Made by a program: the position numbers and the translations under genes. DNA of 59,908 nucleotides from Desertibaculum subflavum. GTDB taxonomy: Bacteria > Pseudomonadota > Alphaproteobacteria > Ferrovibrionales > Ferrovibrionaceae. This document shows, one piece after another, positions 44,852 to 53,753 of the stretch. The notes beneath the pieces were generated by a model. It worked only from the letters and a program-made list of their open reading frames with translations, ran no database searches and was not told where the DNA came from. The DNA lies in the NCBI GenBank assembly GCA_003576705.1, contig QOZS01000035.1, positions 1 through 59,908 of the forward strand, read 5' to 3'. Each line of letters opens with the position of its first letter. The stretch's first letter is position 1.

Positions 44852-46159
44852 TTACGCGGCTCCCGGAGCATAGCCCGCGAGCCGGTTGAACTTCGACCAG
44901 GCGCGGCGATAGGCCATGGCCGGCTTCTCGGCGATGGGCAGTGCCGCCGTGGCCATCCGCCAGCGCGCTTCGGCGTCGTCTGCCTCTTCCCAGCAGGCGG
45001 CCACCACGTCGCGCCGCGTCGCTGCATCGGCCTCGGCGATTTTGGCGATGCGGTGCACGAACTCGGCTTCCAGCCGGTCGCGCTCGGCGGCTAAGCTCGC
45101 CGCGCGCGGCGCGTAGTCCTCCAGCACGGCGCGGTGCAGAGCCTCGTGGCGCCACCAGCGCGTCTGCGCGTCGTACTTTCCCGTGGGCTTCTTCTCCTCG
45201 ACCGGCAGGCCGAGATCGACGAAGACCGGCTTGAACACCGAGAGGCAGGGCGCCGCCGAGCCGGTGACCCAATGCACCGGCCGGCGGCCGGGCTTGAGCC
45301 AGCTCGCCATGGCGCCGGTCGTCTGCCCGCCGGACGTGCCCCAGGCCGCGTGCATGCAGATGGTCTTGGTCTTCACCTGGTCGGGCTGCCAGCGCGCCTC
45401 GGCGGGGCCGTGGTCGCGCAAGGCCGCCAGGATCGCGGGCAGGTCCAGCCGTCCGCGCCGGTTGCCGAGCAGGCTCGCCGAACGCATGCAACGCTGATGC
45501 CCTTGGCTCAGCGCATCGCGCTGCGGGTTGGTGATGCTGCTGGCGACCGGCCGGTCGCCCACCTGGGCCTTCAGGTCGTCGCTGATGCGGTCGTAGCGGT
45601 GGCCGATCGAGAAGGCGTTGGAGATGCTGCGCACGCCCTGCACCCGCTCGGCCACGAAGTCACGGCCGACCGTCTCCAGCACCCAGGCGCCGCTGCGATC
45701 GGCGATCAGGTAGGAATTGTGGTAGGTGCGCCTGGTCAGATGGCCGCAATTGCCGTCCTGGCCGTGCTCGGCCAGCAGCCGCGTCATGACGTCGAGCGCC
45801 TCGTCGGCCGAGGCGGCGCGCTCGAGGCCGAGGCGCAGATAGTCCATGCCGATGATGCCGGGCTTCTGCGCCGGCAGGCGCCTGGCGAACACCGCTTCGT
45901 TGCCGATCACCACGCCGTGCTCGTTGGCGCCGATCTCGGCGCCCCAGATCCAGAACGGCTTGGACAGCAGCACGGCATGCGTCTCGGGGGCCTGCTCGAT
46001 GCCGATATGGGTCAGCTTGACCTTCGCGCCCTTGGCGTGGCGCCCGCGCGGCACCGCTTCCAGGTACTGCGCCTCGTTGCGCTCGCGATCGCTGTTCTTG
46101 CCGAACAGGACAGCGCCATCGACTGTCTGGTCGCCGAGCGCGACCATGGTGTCGCACAT
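44852..46159 (-). CDS. Secernin-like C69 family peptidase (Ntn hydrolase)
   Basis: A 435-residue N-terminal nucleophile hydrolase. MCDTMVALGDQTVDGAVLFG and KNSDRERNEAQYLE are the hallmark of secernin/dipeptidase C69 proteins: after removal of Met1, C2 becomes the catalytic nucleophile. Later blocks are WGAEIGANEHGVVIGNEAVF, GMDYLRLGLERAASADEAL and TICMHAAWGTSGGQTTGAMA. The start is fixed by this chemistry, since any longer form would bury the cysteine. It probably cleaves small peptides or amide bonds in the cytoplasm; the substrate is unknown. Confidence 0.86.
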   Translation of the reverse strand: MCDTMVALGDQTVDGAVLFGKNSDRERNEAQYLEAVPRGRHAKGAKVKLTHIGIEQAPETHAVLLSKPFWIWGAEIGANEHGVVIGNEAVFARRLPAQKPGIIGMDYLRLGLERAASADEALDVMTRLLAEHGQDGNCGHLTRRTYHNSYLIADRSGAWVLETVGRDFVAERVQGVRSISNAFSIGHRYDRISDDLKAQVGDRPVASSITNPQRDALSQGHQRCMRSASLLGNRRGRLDLPAILAALRDHGPAEARWQPDQVKTKTICMHAAWGTSGGQTTGAMASWLKPGRRPVHWVTGSAAPCLSVFKPVFVDLGLPVEEKKPTGKYDAQTRWWRHEALHRAVLEDYAPRAASLAAERDRLEAEFVHRIAKIAEADAATRRDVVAACWEEADDAEARWRMATAALPIAEKPAMAYRRAWSKFNRLAGYAPGAA

Positions 46160-46295
46160 ACGCCCATTCCCCCTCTGATTCGCTGCCGAGCCTATCCGTG
46201 CTGTGCGCCTCGGCAAAGCGCCCGGGTTGCCCCGCACCGATCTGCCCCTATATCAAGGACCGCCGCCGGTTCGGCGTCTGTCCCAAGGGTCGTGC

Positions 46296-47294
46296 ATGAT
46301 TCCGTTCTCCGTGCTGGATCTCTCTCCCATTCTCCAGGGCAGCGATCCGGCGCAGTCCTTCCGCAACACGCTCGATCTCGCGCAGCACGCCGAAGCCTGG
46401 GGCTATCACCGCTATTGGCTGGCCGAGCATCACAACCTGCCCGGCGTCGCCAGCTCGGCCACCGCCGTTGTGATCGGCCATGTCGCCGGCGGTACTAAGA
46501 GCATCCGCGTCGGCTCTGGCGGCATCATGCTGCCCAATCACGCGCCGCTGATCATCGCCGAGCAGTTCGGCACGCTCGCCTCGCTCTATCCCGGCCGCAT
46601 CGATCTCGGCCTCGGCCGCGCGCCCGGCACCGATCAGCGTACCGCCCATGCGCTCCGCCGCGACATCATGCAGGCGGCCGAGAACTTCCCGCAGGACGTG
46701 CTGGAGCTGCAGGCCCTGCTCGGGCCGGTGCGGCCGAACCAGGTGATCCGTGCCGTGCCCGGCGCCGACACCAACGTGCCGATCTGGATCCTCGGCTCCA
46801 GCCTGTTCGGGGCCGAGCTCGCCGCCATGCTGGGCCTGCCCTTCGCCTTCGCGTCGCATTTCGCGCCGGCAGCGCTGATGCAGGCGCTCGAGCTCTACCG
46901 TAGCCGGTTCGAGCCCTCGGCCCAGCTCGCCAAGCCCTATGCCATGGTCGGCGTCGGCATCTATGCGGCCGATACGGATGCCGAGGCGCGCCGCATCCTC
47001 ACCTCGGCGCAGCAGCAATTCGTCAACCTGCGCCGCGGCATGCCGACGCCGCTCTTGCCGCCGGTCGACGACATGGAAGCGCTCTGGTCGCCGATGGAGA
47101 AGGTGGGCGTCGAGCGCGCGCTCTCCGTCGCCGCGGTCGGCGCACCGGCGACGGTGGAGCGCCGCCTCGCCCAGATCATCGCCGAGACCGGCGCCGACGA
47201 GCTGATGCTGACCGGCCAGATCTACGACCACCGGGCTCGGCTCCGCTCCTTCGAGATCGCGGCGGAAGTGCAGACCCGGCTTGCCAAGGCCTGA
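46296..47294 (+). CDS. Luciferase-like monooxygenase (MsnO8/YhbW type)
   Basis: A 332-residue flavin-dependent luciferase-like protein. SVLDLSPILQGSDPAQSFRN, YHRYWLAEHHNLPGVASSAT, IRVGSGGIMLPNHAPLIIAE and YPGRIDLGLGRAPGTDQ are hallmarks of the YhbW/MsnO8-like subgroup. GADELMLTGQIYDHRARLRS is the typical C-terminal block. It uses FMN or a related flavin with oxygen; substrate unknown. The ATG chosen begins the conserved region; the upstream in-frame stretch is not conserved. It is divergent from the C69 gene. Confidence 0.88.
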   Translation: MIPFSVLDLSPILQGSDPAQSFRNTLDLAQHAEAWGYHRYWLAEHHNLPGVASSATAVVIGHVAGGTKSIRVGSGGIMLPNHAPLIIAEQFGTLASLYPGRIDLGLGRAPGTDQRTAHALRRDIMQAAENFPQDVLELQALLGPVRPNQVIRAVPGADTNVPIWILGSSLFGAELAAMLGLPFAFASHFAPAALMQALELYRSRFEPSAQLAKPYAMVGVGIYAADTDAEARRILTSAQQQFVNLRRGMPTPLLPPVDDMEALWSPMEKVGVERALSVAAVGAPATVERRLAQIIAETGADELMLTGQIYDHRARLRSFEIAAEVQTRLAKA

Positions 47295-47367
47295 ACCGGC
47301 GCCGACAATCCCCCGCAATGGCCGGCGCCCACAATCCGGCCTGGTCGATTCCGGAGGAGCCCAGGAC

Positions 47368-48606
47368 ATGAGTGAAGCGTACATCATCGATGCCTGCCGC
47401 ACGCCGCGCGGCATCGGCAAGCTCGGCAAGGGCGCGCTGGCCGAAATCCATCCCCAGCAGCTCGGCGCCACCGTGCTGAAGGCGCTGGCCGAGAGGAACG
47501 AGATCAACACCGCCGAAGTGGACGACATCATCTGGGGCACCAGCTCCCAGGTCGGCCAGCAGGGCGGCGATCTCGGCCGCATGGCGGCGCTCGATGCCGG
47601 CTACGATATCCGCTCCAGCGGCGTTACGCTCGACCGCTTCTGCGGCTCCGGCATCACCACGGTGAATCTGGCCGCGGCGTCGATCATGTCCGGCATGGAG
47701 GATGTGGTGATCGCCGGCGGCACCGAGATGATGTCGATGACCGGCCGGCGCGCCGCCGATGCCGGCCCGCCGATGATGGACAGCGGCAATCTCCGGCTGC
47801 GCGCCAAGCACCCGCAATCGCATCAGGGCGTCTGCGCCGATGCCATCGCGACGCTCGAAGGCATTCCGCGCGCCGATCTGGACGCGCTCGCCCTGGTCAG
47901 CCAGCAGCGCGCCGCCGCCGCGATCAAGAACGGCCATTTCAAGAAGTCGCTGGTGCCGGTCTACAAGGAGGACGGCACGCTCGCGCTCGACCATGAGGAG
48001 TTTCCGCGCCCGGGCACCACGGCCGAAGCGCTGGCGGCGCTGAAGCCCTCCTTCGAGGCGATGGCGGATGTGCCGCTCGACAATCACGGCACCACCTACC
48101 GCAAGCTGATCACAGACAAGTATCCCGGCCTCGAGATCAAATTCATGCACCATGCCGGCAATTCCTCCGGCGTGGTGGATGGTGCCGCGGCGCTGCTGCT
48201 CGCCTCGCCCGCTTACGCGAAGAAGAAGGGCTGGAAGCCGCGCGCCCGCGTCGTCGCCATGGCCAATATGGGCGACAGCCCGACCCTGATGCTGAACGCG
48301 CCCGTGCCGGCGGCGAGGAAGGCGCTGGCCAAGGCCGGCCTCACTGTCGACGACATCGACCTCTGGGAGATCAACGAGGCCTTCGCCGTCGTGGCCGAAA
48401 AATTCATCCGCGACCTCAAGCTCGACCGCGACAAGGTCAACGTCAACGGCGGCGCCATGGCGCTCGGCCATCCGATCGGCGCCACCGGCTCGATCCTGAT
48501 CGGCACTTTGCTCGACGAGCTGGAGCGGCGCGACCTGAAGCGCGGCCTGGTCACCATGTGCGCCGCTGGCGGCATGGCACCGGCGGTGATCATCGAGCGC
48601 ATGTGA
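47368..48606 (+). CDS. Thiolase family acetyl-CoA acyltransferase
   Basis: A 412-residue thiolase that condenses or cleaves acyl-CoA esters. C92 in TLDRFCGSGITTVNL is the nucleophilic cysteine, EINEAFAVVAEKF and LGHPIGATGSILIG hold the catalytic Asn and His, and VTMCAAGGMAPAVIIERM holds the second cysteine. GGAGGAG precedes the ATG. MHHAGNSSGVVDGAAALLLA is the family's central block. Whether it serves beta-oxidation or acetoacetyl-CoA synthesis cannot be told; no partner beta-oxidation genes adjoin it. A strong hairpin follows. Confidence 0.9.
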   Translation: MSEAYIIDACRTPRGIGKLGKGALAEIHPQQLGATVLKALAERNEINTAEVDDIIWGTSSQVGQQGGDLGRMAALDAGYDIRSSGVTLDRFCGSGITTVNLAAASIMSGMEDVVIAGGTEMMSMTGRRAADAGPPMMDSGNLRLRAKHPQSHQGVCADAIATLEGIPRADLDALALVSQQRAAAAIKNGHFKKSLVPVYKEDGTLALDHEEFPRPGTTAEALAALKPSFEAMADVPLDNHGTTYRKLITDKYPGLEIKFMHHAGNSSGVVDGAAALLLASPAYAKKKGWKPRARVVAMANMGDSPTLMLNAPVPAARKALAKAGLTVDDIDLWEINEAFAVVAEKFIRDLKLDRDKVNVNGGAMALGHPIGATGSILIGTLLDELERRDLKRGLVTMCAAGGMAPAVIIERM

Positions 48607-48629
48607 TGCTCCTTCCGGTGCGGAAGGCG

Positions 48630-48655
48630 GGCGGGGCGGCTTCGGCCGCCCCGCC
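48630..48655 (+). terminator. Strong hairpin terminator after the thiolase gene
   Basis: An 11-bp perfect GC-rich stem closed by a TTCG tetraloop (GCGGGGCGGC-TTCG-GCCGCCCCGC plus one outer pair). The UUCG-type loop makes it very stable. Only a short T stretch (GTTTC) follows, so efficiency is uncertain. Confidence 0.7.
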
Positions 48656-48685
48656 GCGTTTCGCGATGGCGCGGACCGGTTCCGC

Positions 48686-49321
48686 ATGCTGATCGAAGGC
48701 GGGCCGGCGGTGGCCCTCGTCTGGTCGCTCGACCTGATCGGCACCTTCGTCTTCGCGATCAGCGGCGCCGCGCTCGGCATGCGCCGCGGGCTCGATCTGT
48801 TCGGCGTGCTGGTGCTCGCCTTCGTGACGGCGGTGTCGGGCGGCATCCTGCGCGACCTCCTGATCGGCGCCGTGCCGCCGGCCGCTGTCGCCACCTGGCA
48901 CTATCTTGCGCTGGCGACGGTCGCGGCGCTGTTCGCCATGCGGTTCGACCGGTTGCTGCAGCGCTTGCGCCATCCGGTGCAGTTCTTCGACGCTGCCGGT
49001 CTCGGCGTCTTCGCCGTGGCGGGCACGCAGAAGGCATTGGACTTCGGCATCAACTGGCCGATGGCGGCAGCGCTCGGCGTGCTCAGCGGCATCGGCGGCG
49101 GCATGGTGCGCGACGTGCTGACGGCGGAGGTGCCGGTGGTGCTGCGGGCCGAGATCTACGCCGTCGCCGCGCTGGCCGGCACGCTGGTCGTGGTGGCCGG
49201 CGCGCAACTCGGCCTGCCGGCCACCGTCACGGCGCTGGTCGGCGCGGGGACCTGCCTGTTTCTCCGCCTGATGGCGCTCTATCGCGGCTGGAAGCTGCCG
49301 GTATTCCGGCCGGGCAAATGA
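48686..49321 (+). CDS. TRIC/UPF0126 family membrane protein (YicG-like)
   Basis: A 211-residue protein with about seven transmembrane helices made of two homologous halves. Each half has the family motif: SGAALGMRRGLDLFGVLVLA with SGGILRDLLIGAVPP, and GTQKALDFGINWPMAAALGV with IGGGMVRDVLTAEVPVVLR. The paired GG-x-x-R-D motifs are the ion-path signature of bacterial TRIC cation channels. It probably conducts K+ or other small cations, or glycine in related proteins. The start is 30 bp beyond the hairpin terminator, so it likely has its own promoter. Confidence 0.88.
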   Translation: MLIEGGPAVALVWSLDLIGTFVFAISGAALGMRRGLDLFGVLVLAFVTAVSGGILRDLLIGAVPPAAVATWHYLALATVAALFAMRFDRLLQRLRHPVQFFDAAGLGVFAVAGTQKALDFGINWPMAAALGVLSGIGGGMVRDVLTAEVPVVLRAEIYAVAALAGTLVVVAGAQLGLPATVTALVGAGTCLFLRLMALYRGWKLPVFRPGK

Positions 49322-49337
49322 CCCGGCCCGGCCCGGT

Positions 49338-49724
49338 TCAGACCTGGAAGATCTGGATCAGGTTGCCGCAGGTATCCTCGAACACGGCGGTGGTCGGGCC
49401 GCCTTCCAGTTTCTCCGGCGCGGCGCGGAACACCACGCCCTCGCGGCTCAGCCGCTGGTATTCGCTCTCGATGTGATCGACCTGGAAGGCGGTGATCGGC
49501 ACGCCCGCATCGTAGAGCGCCTTCTGATAGGTGCGGGCGAAGTCGAAGCCGATCGGCTCCAGCAGCAGCTCGACGCCGTCGATGTCGTCGGGCGCCACCA
49601 CGGTCAGCCAGCGCGCGCCGCCCATCGGCACGTCCTGCTTCTTCCGGAAGCCGAGTATGCCGGTATAGAAGGCGAGCGCCTTCGCCTGGTCGTCCACCAT
49701 CACGCTGGACAGCTTGATCCGCAT
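49338..49724 (-). CDS. VOC superfamily (glyoxalase-fold) protein
   Basis: A 128-residue single-domain VOC protein. IKLSSVMVDDQAKALAFYTG, ILGFRKKQDVPMGGARWLTV and TAVFEDTCGNLIQIFQV are the fold's conserved strands; the final glutamate metal ligand is replaced by glutamine in LIQIFQV. The likely metal or substrate pocket is therefore altered. Function unknown: may be dioxygenase-like, resistance-like, or ligand-binding. Lies 16 bp upstream of nothing but the aldo/keto reductase on the same strand, possibly co-transcribed. Confidence 0.85.
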   Translation of the reverse strand: MRIKLSSVMVDDQAKALAFYTGILGFRKKQDVPMGGARWLTVVAPDDIDGVELLLEPIGFDFARTYQKALYDAGVPITAFQVDHIESEYQRLSREGVVFRAAPEKLEGGPTTAVFEDTCGNLIQIFQV

Positions 49725-49740
49725 GGCGTCCGCCTCCCTG

Positions 49741-50739
49741 TCATCGCGGTGGCGCGGCGAGGCCCTGCTGCAGGCGGGCGACCAGATCGAGCGCCGCCGG
49801 CGGCAGCGGACCTTTCCGCACCGCGTCCAGCGAGGCCTGGAACTGCTCGAAGCTCGCCATGCCGACCAGGATCGTGCCCATGGCGGGATGCGAGAAGGCG
49901 AAGCGGGTCGCGGCCTCCGCCAGGCTGCCAGCGAAGCCCTCGGCGATCAGGGGCCGGAAGGCTTCGGCCCGTACGAGGTCCCCGTCATAGCTCGGCGCCG
50001 AGCCGATCGGCTCCGGCGGCGGGCTGGCGATCGGATGGCGTTCGGCAATGCCCGAGAGCGCGCCGCCCGCCATGACGCGGATGCCGACCACGCCGGTCCC
50101 GGCGGCGCTCGTCCGCTCGAACAGCCGCCCGTAATCCTGCCCCGGATAGCCGGCCGGCAGCGCGCGGGCGGCGGAAGGATTGAGCAGATTGTAGACGACC
50201 TGCGCGGCGCCGAAGCCGCCCCGGTGGATCGCCGCGTGCAGCGCCGGCGTCTCGCCGACCGCGCTCAGCCCCGCCACGCCGATCTTGCCTTCCGCCTTTA
50301 GGCGAGCGAGCGCCGGGGCGACCTGGTCGAGCACTTCTGCCGGGGTCAGGGTCTCGCCGCTGCCGGCCATCGTGATCGGGTTGTGCAGGTAGAGGATGTC
50401 GACCCGCTCCATCTGCAGCCGCTTCAGGCTGCCTTCCAGCGAGGCGCGGATCGCCGCCTCGATGCGCCCGCGCTCGCCGACGGCGAGCCGGACCTTGGTG
50501 CCGACCAGCGCGCCCTTCGGCTTCAATGCCTTGAATGCACGGCCCAGATTGGTTTCCGATGCGCCGTTGCCATAGAGGACCGCGGTGTCGAAGTAGTTGA
50601 TGCCGGCATCGAGCGCGGTGCCGAGCGCCTGCTCCTGCTCGGCGGCGCTGCCGCGCACCATCAGCCCGCCGACCGCGCCGCAGCCGAAGCCGAGCACGGA
50701 AACCTTCAGGCCGGTGCGGCCGAAATCGCGCATCTGCAT
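49741..50739 (-). CDS. Aldo/keto reductase
   Basis: A 332-residue NADPH-dependent reductase of the AKR fold. FGRTGLKVSVLGFGCGAVGG is the N-terminal signature, DAGINYFDTAVLYGNGASET gives the catalytic Asp and Tyr, LVGTKVRL the Lys, and VDILYLHNP the His. ATRFAFSHPAMGTILVGMAS is the cofactor-binding C-terminal helix. Of three close ATG codons I chose the middle one, which is best spaced from GGGAGGA. It reduces aldehydes or ketones or acts on sugars; substrate unknown. Confidence 0.87.
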   Translation of the reverse strand: MQMRDFGRTGLKVSVLGFGCGAVGGLMVRGSAAEQEQALGTALDAGINYFDTAVLYGNGASETNLGRAFKALKPKGALVGTKVRLAVGERGRIEAAIRASLEGSLKRLQMERVDILYLHNPITMAGSGETLTPAEVLDQVAPALARLKAEGKIGVAGLSAVGETPALHAAIHRGGFGAAQVVYNLLNPSAARALPAGYPGQDYGRLFERTSAAGTGVVGIRVMAGGALSGIAERHPIASPPPEPIGSAPSYDGDLVRAEAFRPLIAEGFAGSLAEAATRFAFSHPAMGTILVGMASFEQFQASLDAVRKGPLPPAALDLVARLQQGLAAPPR

Positions 50740-50827
50740 TGCCATTCCTCCCAGTCTTCTCCCAGGCCCAAGCACTCGGCGCGACAGTGTCGATGCTGCA
50801 AGGCGGCCGGACAAGGGGCCGGCGGCG

Positions 50828-52684
50828 TCAGATGCTATGACCTTTCGGCCTCAGGCTGACCACGCGATTGTCGGGTGCGAGCAGCCGGCCGACGACCTCG
50901 ATCGCTTCGCGCGGCACGAAGGGCTTGCGGATCAGTGGCGCATGGCGGTGCGCCGCCGGCAGGGCCTGCCGACCATAGCCGGTCAGGAAGGCAAAAGGGA
51001 TGGCGCGCGCGGCGAGCGCCTCGGCCACTTCGTCGACCGGCTGGCCGGCCAGGTTGGCATCCAGCAAGGCGGCATCGATGGACGTGGCGTGGATTTCCGC
51101 CTTCGCCTGTTCCAGAGTCGAGGCCGGACCGACCACGACGCAGCCCGCCTCTTCCAGGGTCGCCGCGATGTCGAGTGCGATCAGCGCTTCGTCCTCCACC
51201 ACCAGGACGCGCCGTCCCTGCAGCGACGGGACCGCTGCGGCTTGCGGCGGCAATGCACCGTCGCGAGCCGGCACCGCAAAGACGCCGCCGGCACCGGGAT
51301 CGGTCAGCGGCAGCGCGATGTCGCAGGCGACGCCTTCGGCGCGGTAGTGCAGGGTCGCGCCGCCGCCATGCGCGCTCAGGCTCTTTTCGATCAGCGTGGT
51401 GCCGAAGCCATGGCTGGAAGGCACCGAAACCGGCGGACCGCCGCTTTCCTGCCAATGCAGCCTCAGCTCCTTGCCGCCCCCAGATCCCGTCGTGCGCACG
51501 TCCCAGTGCAGCGCGACGCGGCCATCCGGGCGGGACAGCGCCCCGTGCTTGCGGGCATTGGTGCCGAGCTCGTGCAGGACCAGCGCCAGGTGCAGTGCTG
51601 CCTGCGGCTCCAGCAAGACCTGCGGCCCGCCGAAGGCGATGCGGCCGCTCTCGGGTCCGCCCAGCACCAGCTGATCGCGCGCCAGCGAACCCAGATCGGC
51701 GCCGTTCCACGCGCTCTGGGTCAACAGGTCATGGGTGCGGGCCAGCGATTGCAGGCGGCCGCTGAAGCTGGCAACGAAATCGCCCGGCGTGGCGGCGCGG
51801 CGCACCGTCTGGCTCGCCATCGACTGCACGGTGGCGAGCGTGTTCTTCACCCGATGGTTCAGCTCGCTTATCAGCAGCTGCTGCAGCTCCTCGGCGCGCT
51901 TCCGCTCGGTGACGTCGCGGGCCACCTTGGAAGCGCCGATCACCTGGCCGTTTGCTCCGAGGATCGGCGAGACGGTGAGCGAAATTGCCAGGCGCCGGCC
52001 ACTCTTCGCCACCCGAACCGTCTCGAAATGCTCGATGCGCTCGCCCCGGCGCAGCCGGGTCAGAATGTCCGCCTCTTCGGCATGCAGCTCCGGGGGAATG
52101 ATCTTGATGATCGGCTGCCCGATCATATCCGCCGCCGTATAGCCGAAGATGCGCTCCGCGCCGGCATTCCACGACTTGATGATCCCATCCAGCGTCTTGC
52201 TGACGATGGCGTCGTCCGATGACGCGACGATCGCGGCCAGATGCCCCTCGGTCTGGGGCTCGGCCAGTTCGGAAATGTCCTGGAAGCAGTTGACCGCGCC
52301 GATCACGCGGCCCGCCTCGTCGAACAGCGGCTCGACATTGGCCAGGACGGTGATCCGGCTGCCGTCAGGTCGCTCGAAGATCGCCTTGACGTCCTTTGCC
52401 TGTCGGCCAGTCGCCAATGCGGTTGCCATTGGGGATTGGTCGGCGGGCAGGATGCGGCCGTCCGGACGGTACAAGCAGTGCGAACCGCAGAAGTGGTTTT
52501 CGGCGTCCCCAAGATTGGGCGCACGGCCCCACAGCTCCGCGGCGCGGCGGTTGAACTGACGGATGATGCCCTCGCGATCGCAGCAATAGATGCCGATCGG
52601 CAGAGCGTCGAGGAACGCTTCCGATCCGAGGCGCTGTCGCAGCGCCTCGGAGATCTCCGCGGCCTCGGAATTCATCTGGGGCAT
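50828..52684 (-). CDS. Hybrid HWE-family histidine kinase with two PAS domains and a receiver
   Basis: A 618-residue soluble sensor kinase. PAS1 (about 20-135) contains FLDALPIGIYCCDREGIIRQ. PAS2 (about 145-265) contains DDAIVSKTDL-like residues as DAIVSKTLDGIIKSWNAGAE and the PAC motif KVARDVTERKRAEEL. The HWE kinase core has the phospho-accepting His in LLISELNHRVKNTLATVQSM and the ATP site ALVLHELGTNARKHGALS. The C-terminal receiver has RVLVVEDEALIALDIAATLE and ALLDANLAG with the phospho-aspartate. HWE kinases are mainly alphaproteobacterial, many being photosensors; no LOV cysteine motif (NCRFLQ) is present here, so the signal is unknown. Confidence 0.9.
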   Translation of the reverse strand: MPQMNSEAAEISEALRQRLGSEAFLDALPIGIYCCDREGIIRQFNRRAAELWGRAPNLGDAENHFCGSHCLYRPDGRILPADQSPMATALATGRQAKDVKAIFERPDGSRITVLANVEPLFDEAGRVIGAVNCFQDISELAEPQTEGHLAAIVASSDDAIVSKTLDGIIKSWNAGAERIFGYTAADMIGQPIIKIIPPELHAEEADILTRLRRGERIEHFETVRVAKSGRRLAISLTVSPILGANGQVIGASKVARDVTERKRAEELQQLLISELNHRVKNTLATVQSMASQTVRRAATPGDFVASFSGRLQSLARTHDLLTQSAWNGADLGSLARDQLVLGGPESGRIAFGGPQVLLEPQAALHLALVLHELGTNARKHGALSRPDGRVALHWDVRTTGSGGGKELRLHWQESGGPPVSVPSSHGFGTTLIEKSLSAHGGGATLHYRAEGVACDIALPLTDPGAGGVFAVPARDGALPPQAAAVPSLQGRRVLVVEDEALIALDIAATLEEAGCVVVGPASTLEQAKAEIHATSIDAALLDANLAGQPVDEVAEALAARAIPFAFLTGYGRQALPAAHRHAPLIRKPFVPREAIEVVGRLLAPDNRVVSLRPKGHSI

Positions 52685-52755
52685 GGTGTGGACCAAACGC
52701 GGGCTGGAGAGCCATAACGCGCCGGCAGGCGATTGGTTCCCGGCCCGGCCGGCAT

Positions 52756-53691
52756 CTACCAGCCAAGTTCCCGCTTCAGGGCCGAAACCGTATCCAGCTG
52801 GCGCTCATGGTCGCCGGCGAAACGCAGCACGAGATGGCCGGCCCCGGCATCCGCATAACCCTTGAGCCAGGCCCCGGCTCCCCTGGCCGGGCCGGCATAG
52901 CACATCTGCCGCTTCTTCATCGCCGCCGCCGGCTGGCCGTAATAGCGCTCGAGATAGGTGTCCAGGCGCGCCCCGGCGCGGGCCGCGTCGTCGTCGACCG
53001 CAAGGGTCAGGTACATCGCACCGGTCAGCGCCGAAGGATCGCGCCCGGCGGCGCGTGCAGCGGCCTTCACCTCCGCAAACTGCGGGCCGTACTCGGCCGC
53101 GGTCGGCGCGTTCGGGAACCAGCCGTCATAGAGCTTGCCGGCCCGCTCGCGCGCCGGCGCGACCGAGCCGCCGATCCAGATCGGCGGTCCGCCCGGCCGC
53201 TGTGGTGTCGGCCCGAGCGTGCCGCCCTTCACCTGCCAGCGCCCGTCCCATTCGACCGGCTCGCCGCGCCAGAGCGCGCGGGCCAGGGCCAGGCCTTCGT
53301 TCATGCGGCCGACCCGCTGCTCGAACGGCACGCCGGCCGCCTGGAACTCGGCGCGGATATTCGGCACGTCGGTGGCGATGCCGACGCCGAGGATCAGACG
53401 GCCCTCGGCGATGCGGTCCAAAGTCGCCACCTGATGCGCCAGCACCACCGGGTTGCGCAGTGCCGGCAGCAGCACGGCGGTGCCGAGCTCGGCCCGCTTC
53501 GTGCGGGCGGCGATGGCAGCGAGCAGGGTGAGCGGATCGTGCCGCGGCCGCGCCAGCAGCGAATCGCCGATCCAGAGTGAGGCGAAGCCCAGGCCTTCCG
53601 CGCGTTCGGCGAGCGCGAAGAGCGGCGCGGTTTCGTGCTGCCCTTCCATCACCCGCTCGCGTGTCGGCAGCAGGTATCCGAGCTTCGGCAT
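52756..53691 (-). CDS. Luciferase-like monooxygenase (F420/FMN-dependent type)
   Basis: A 311-residue LLM-class protein with a TIM-barrel fold. KLGYLLPTRERVMEGQHETA opens the barrel. LGFASLWIGDSLLARPRHDP, ELGTAVLLPALRNPVVLAHQ, GRLILGVGIATDVPNIRAEF and PPIWIGGSVAPARERAGKLY are subgroup blocks of F420-dependent hydride transferases. Whether the cofactor is F420 or FMN cannot be judged by eye. GGGAGAGGG lies upstream of the ATG. Divergent from the GFA-like gene. Confidence 0.87.
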   Translation of the reverse strand: MPKLGYLLPTRERVMEGQHETAPLFALAERAEGLGFASLWIGDSLLARPRHDPLTLLAAIAARTKRAELGTAVLLPALRNPVVLAHQVATLDRIAEGRLILGVGIATDVPNIRAEFQAAGVPFEQRVGRMNEGLALARALWRGEPVEWDGRWQVKGGTLGPTPQRPGGPPIWIGGSVAPARERAGKLYDGWFPNAPTAAEYGPQFAEVKAAARAAGRDPSALTGAMYLTLAVDDDAARAGARLDTYLERYYGQPAAAMKKRQMCYAGPARGAGAWLKGYADAGAGHLVLRFAGDHERQLDTVSALKRELGW

Positions 53692-53753
53692 GGCCGTTCC
53701 CTCTCCCTTCGGTCCGGGCGCTATCATAGACGTCTGACAGCGAGAGGTTCGAC

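Noticed and set aside
42846..44873. A 675-codon plus-strand frame over topoisomerase IB and an SDR
   Set aside because: Antisense shadow of two well-supported genes; no recognisable domain.
46186..46235. TGCCGAG/CTCGGCA inverted repeat between the C69 and luciferase-like genes
   Set aside because: Seven-base arms with an 18-base loop are easily found by chance in such GC-rich sequence.
47176..48894. A 572-codon minus-strand frame over the thiolase gene
   Set aside because: Thiolase active-site motifs are on the plus strand; the antisense product is His/Arg-rich shadow.
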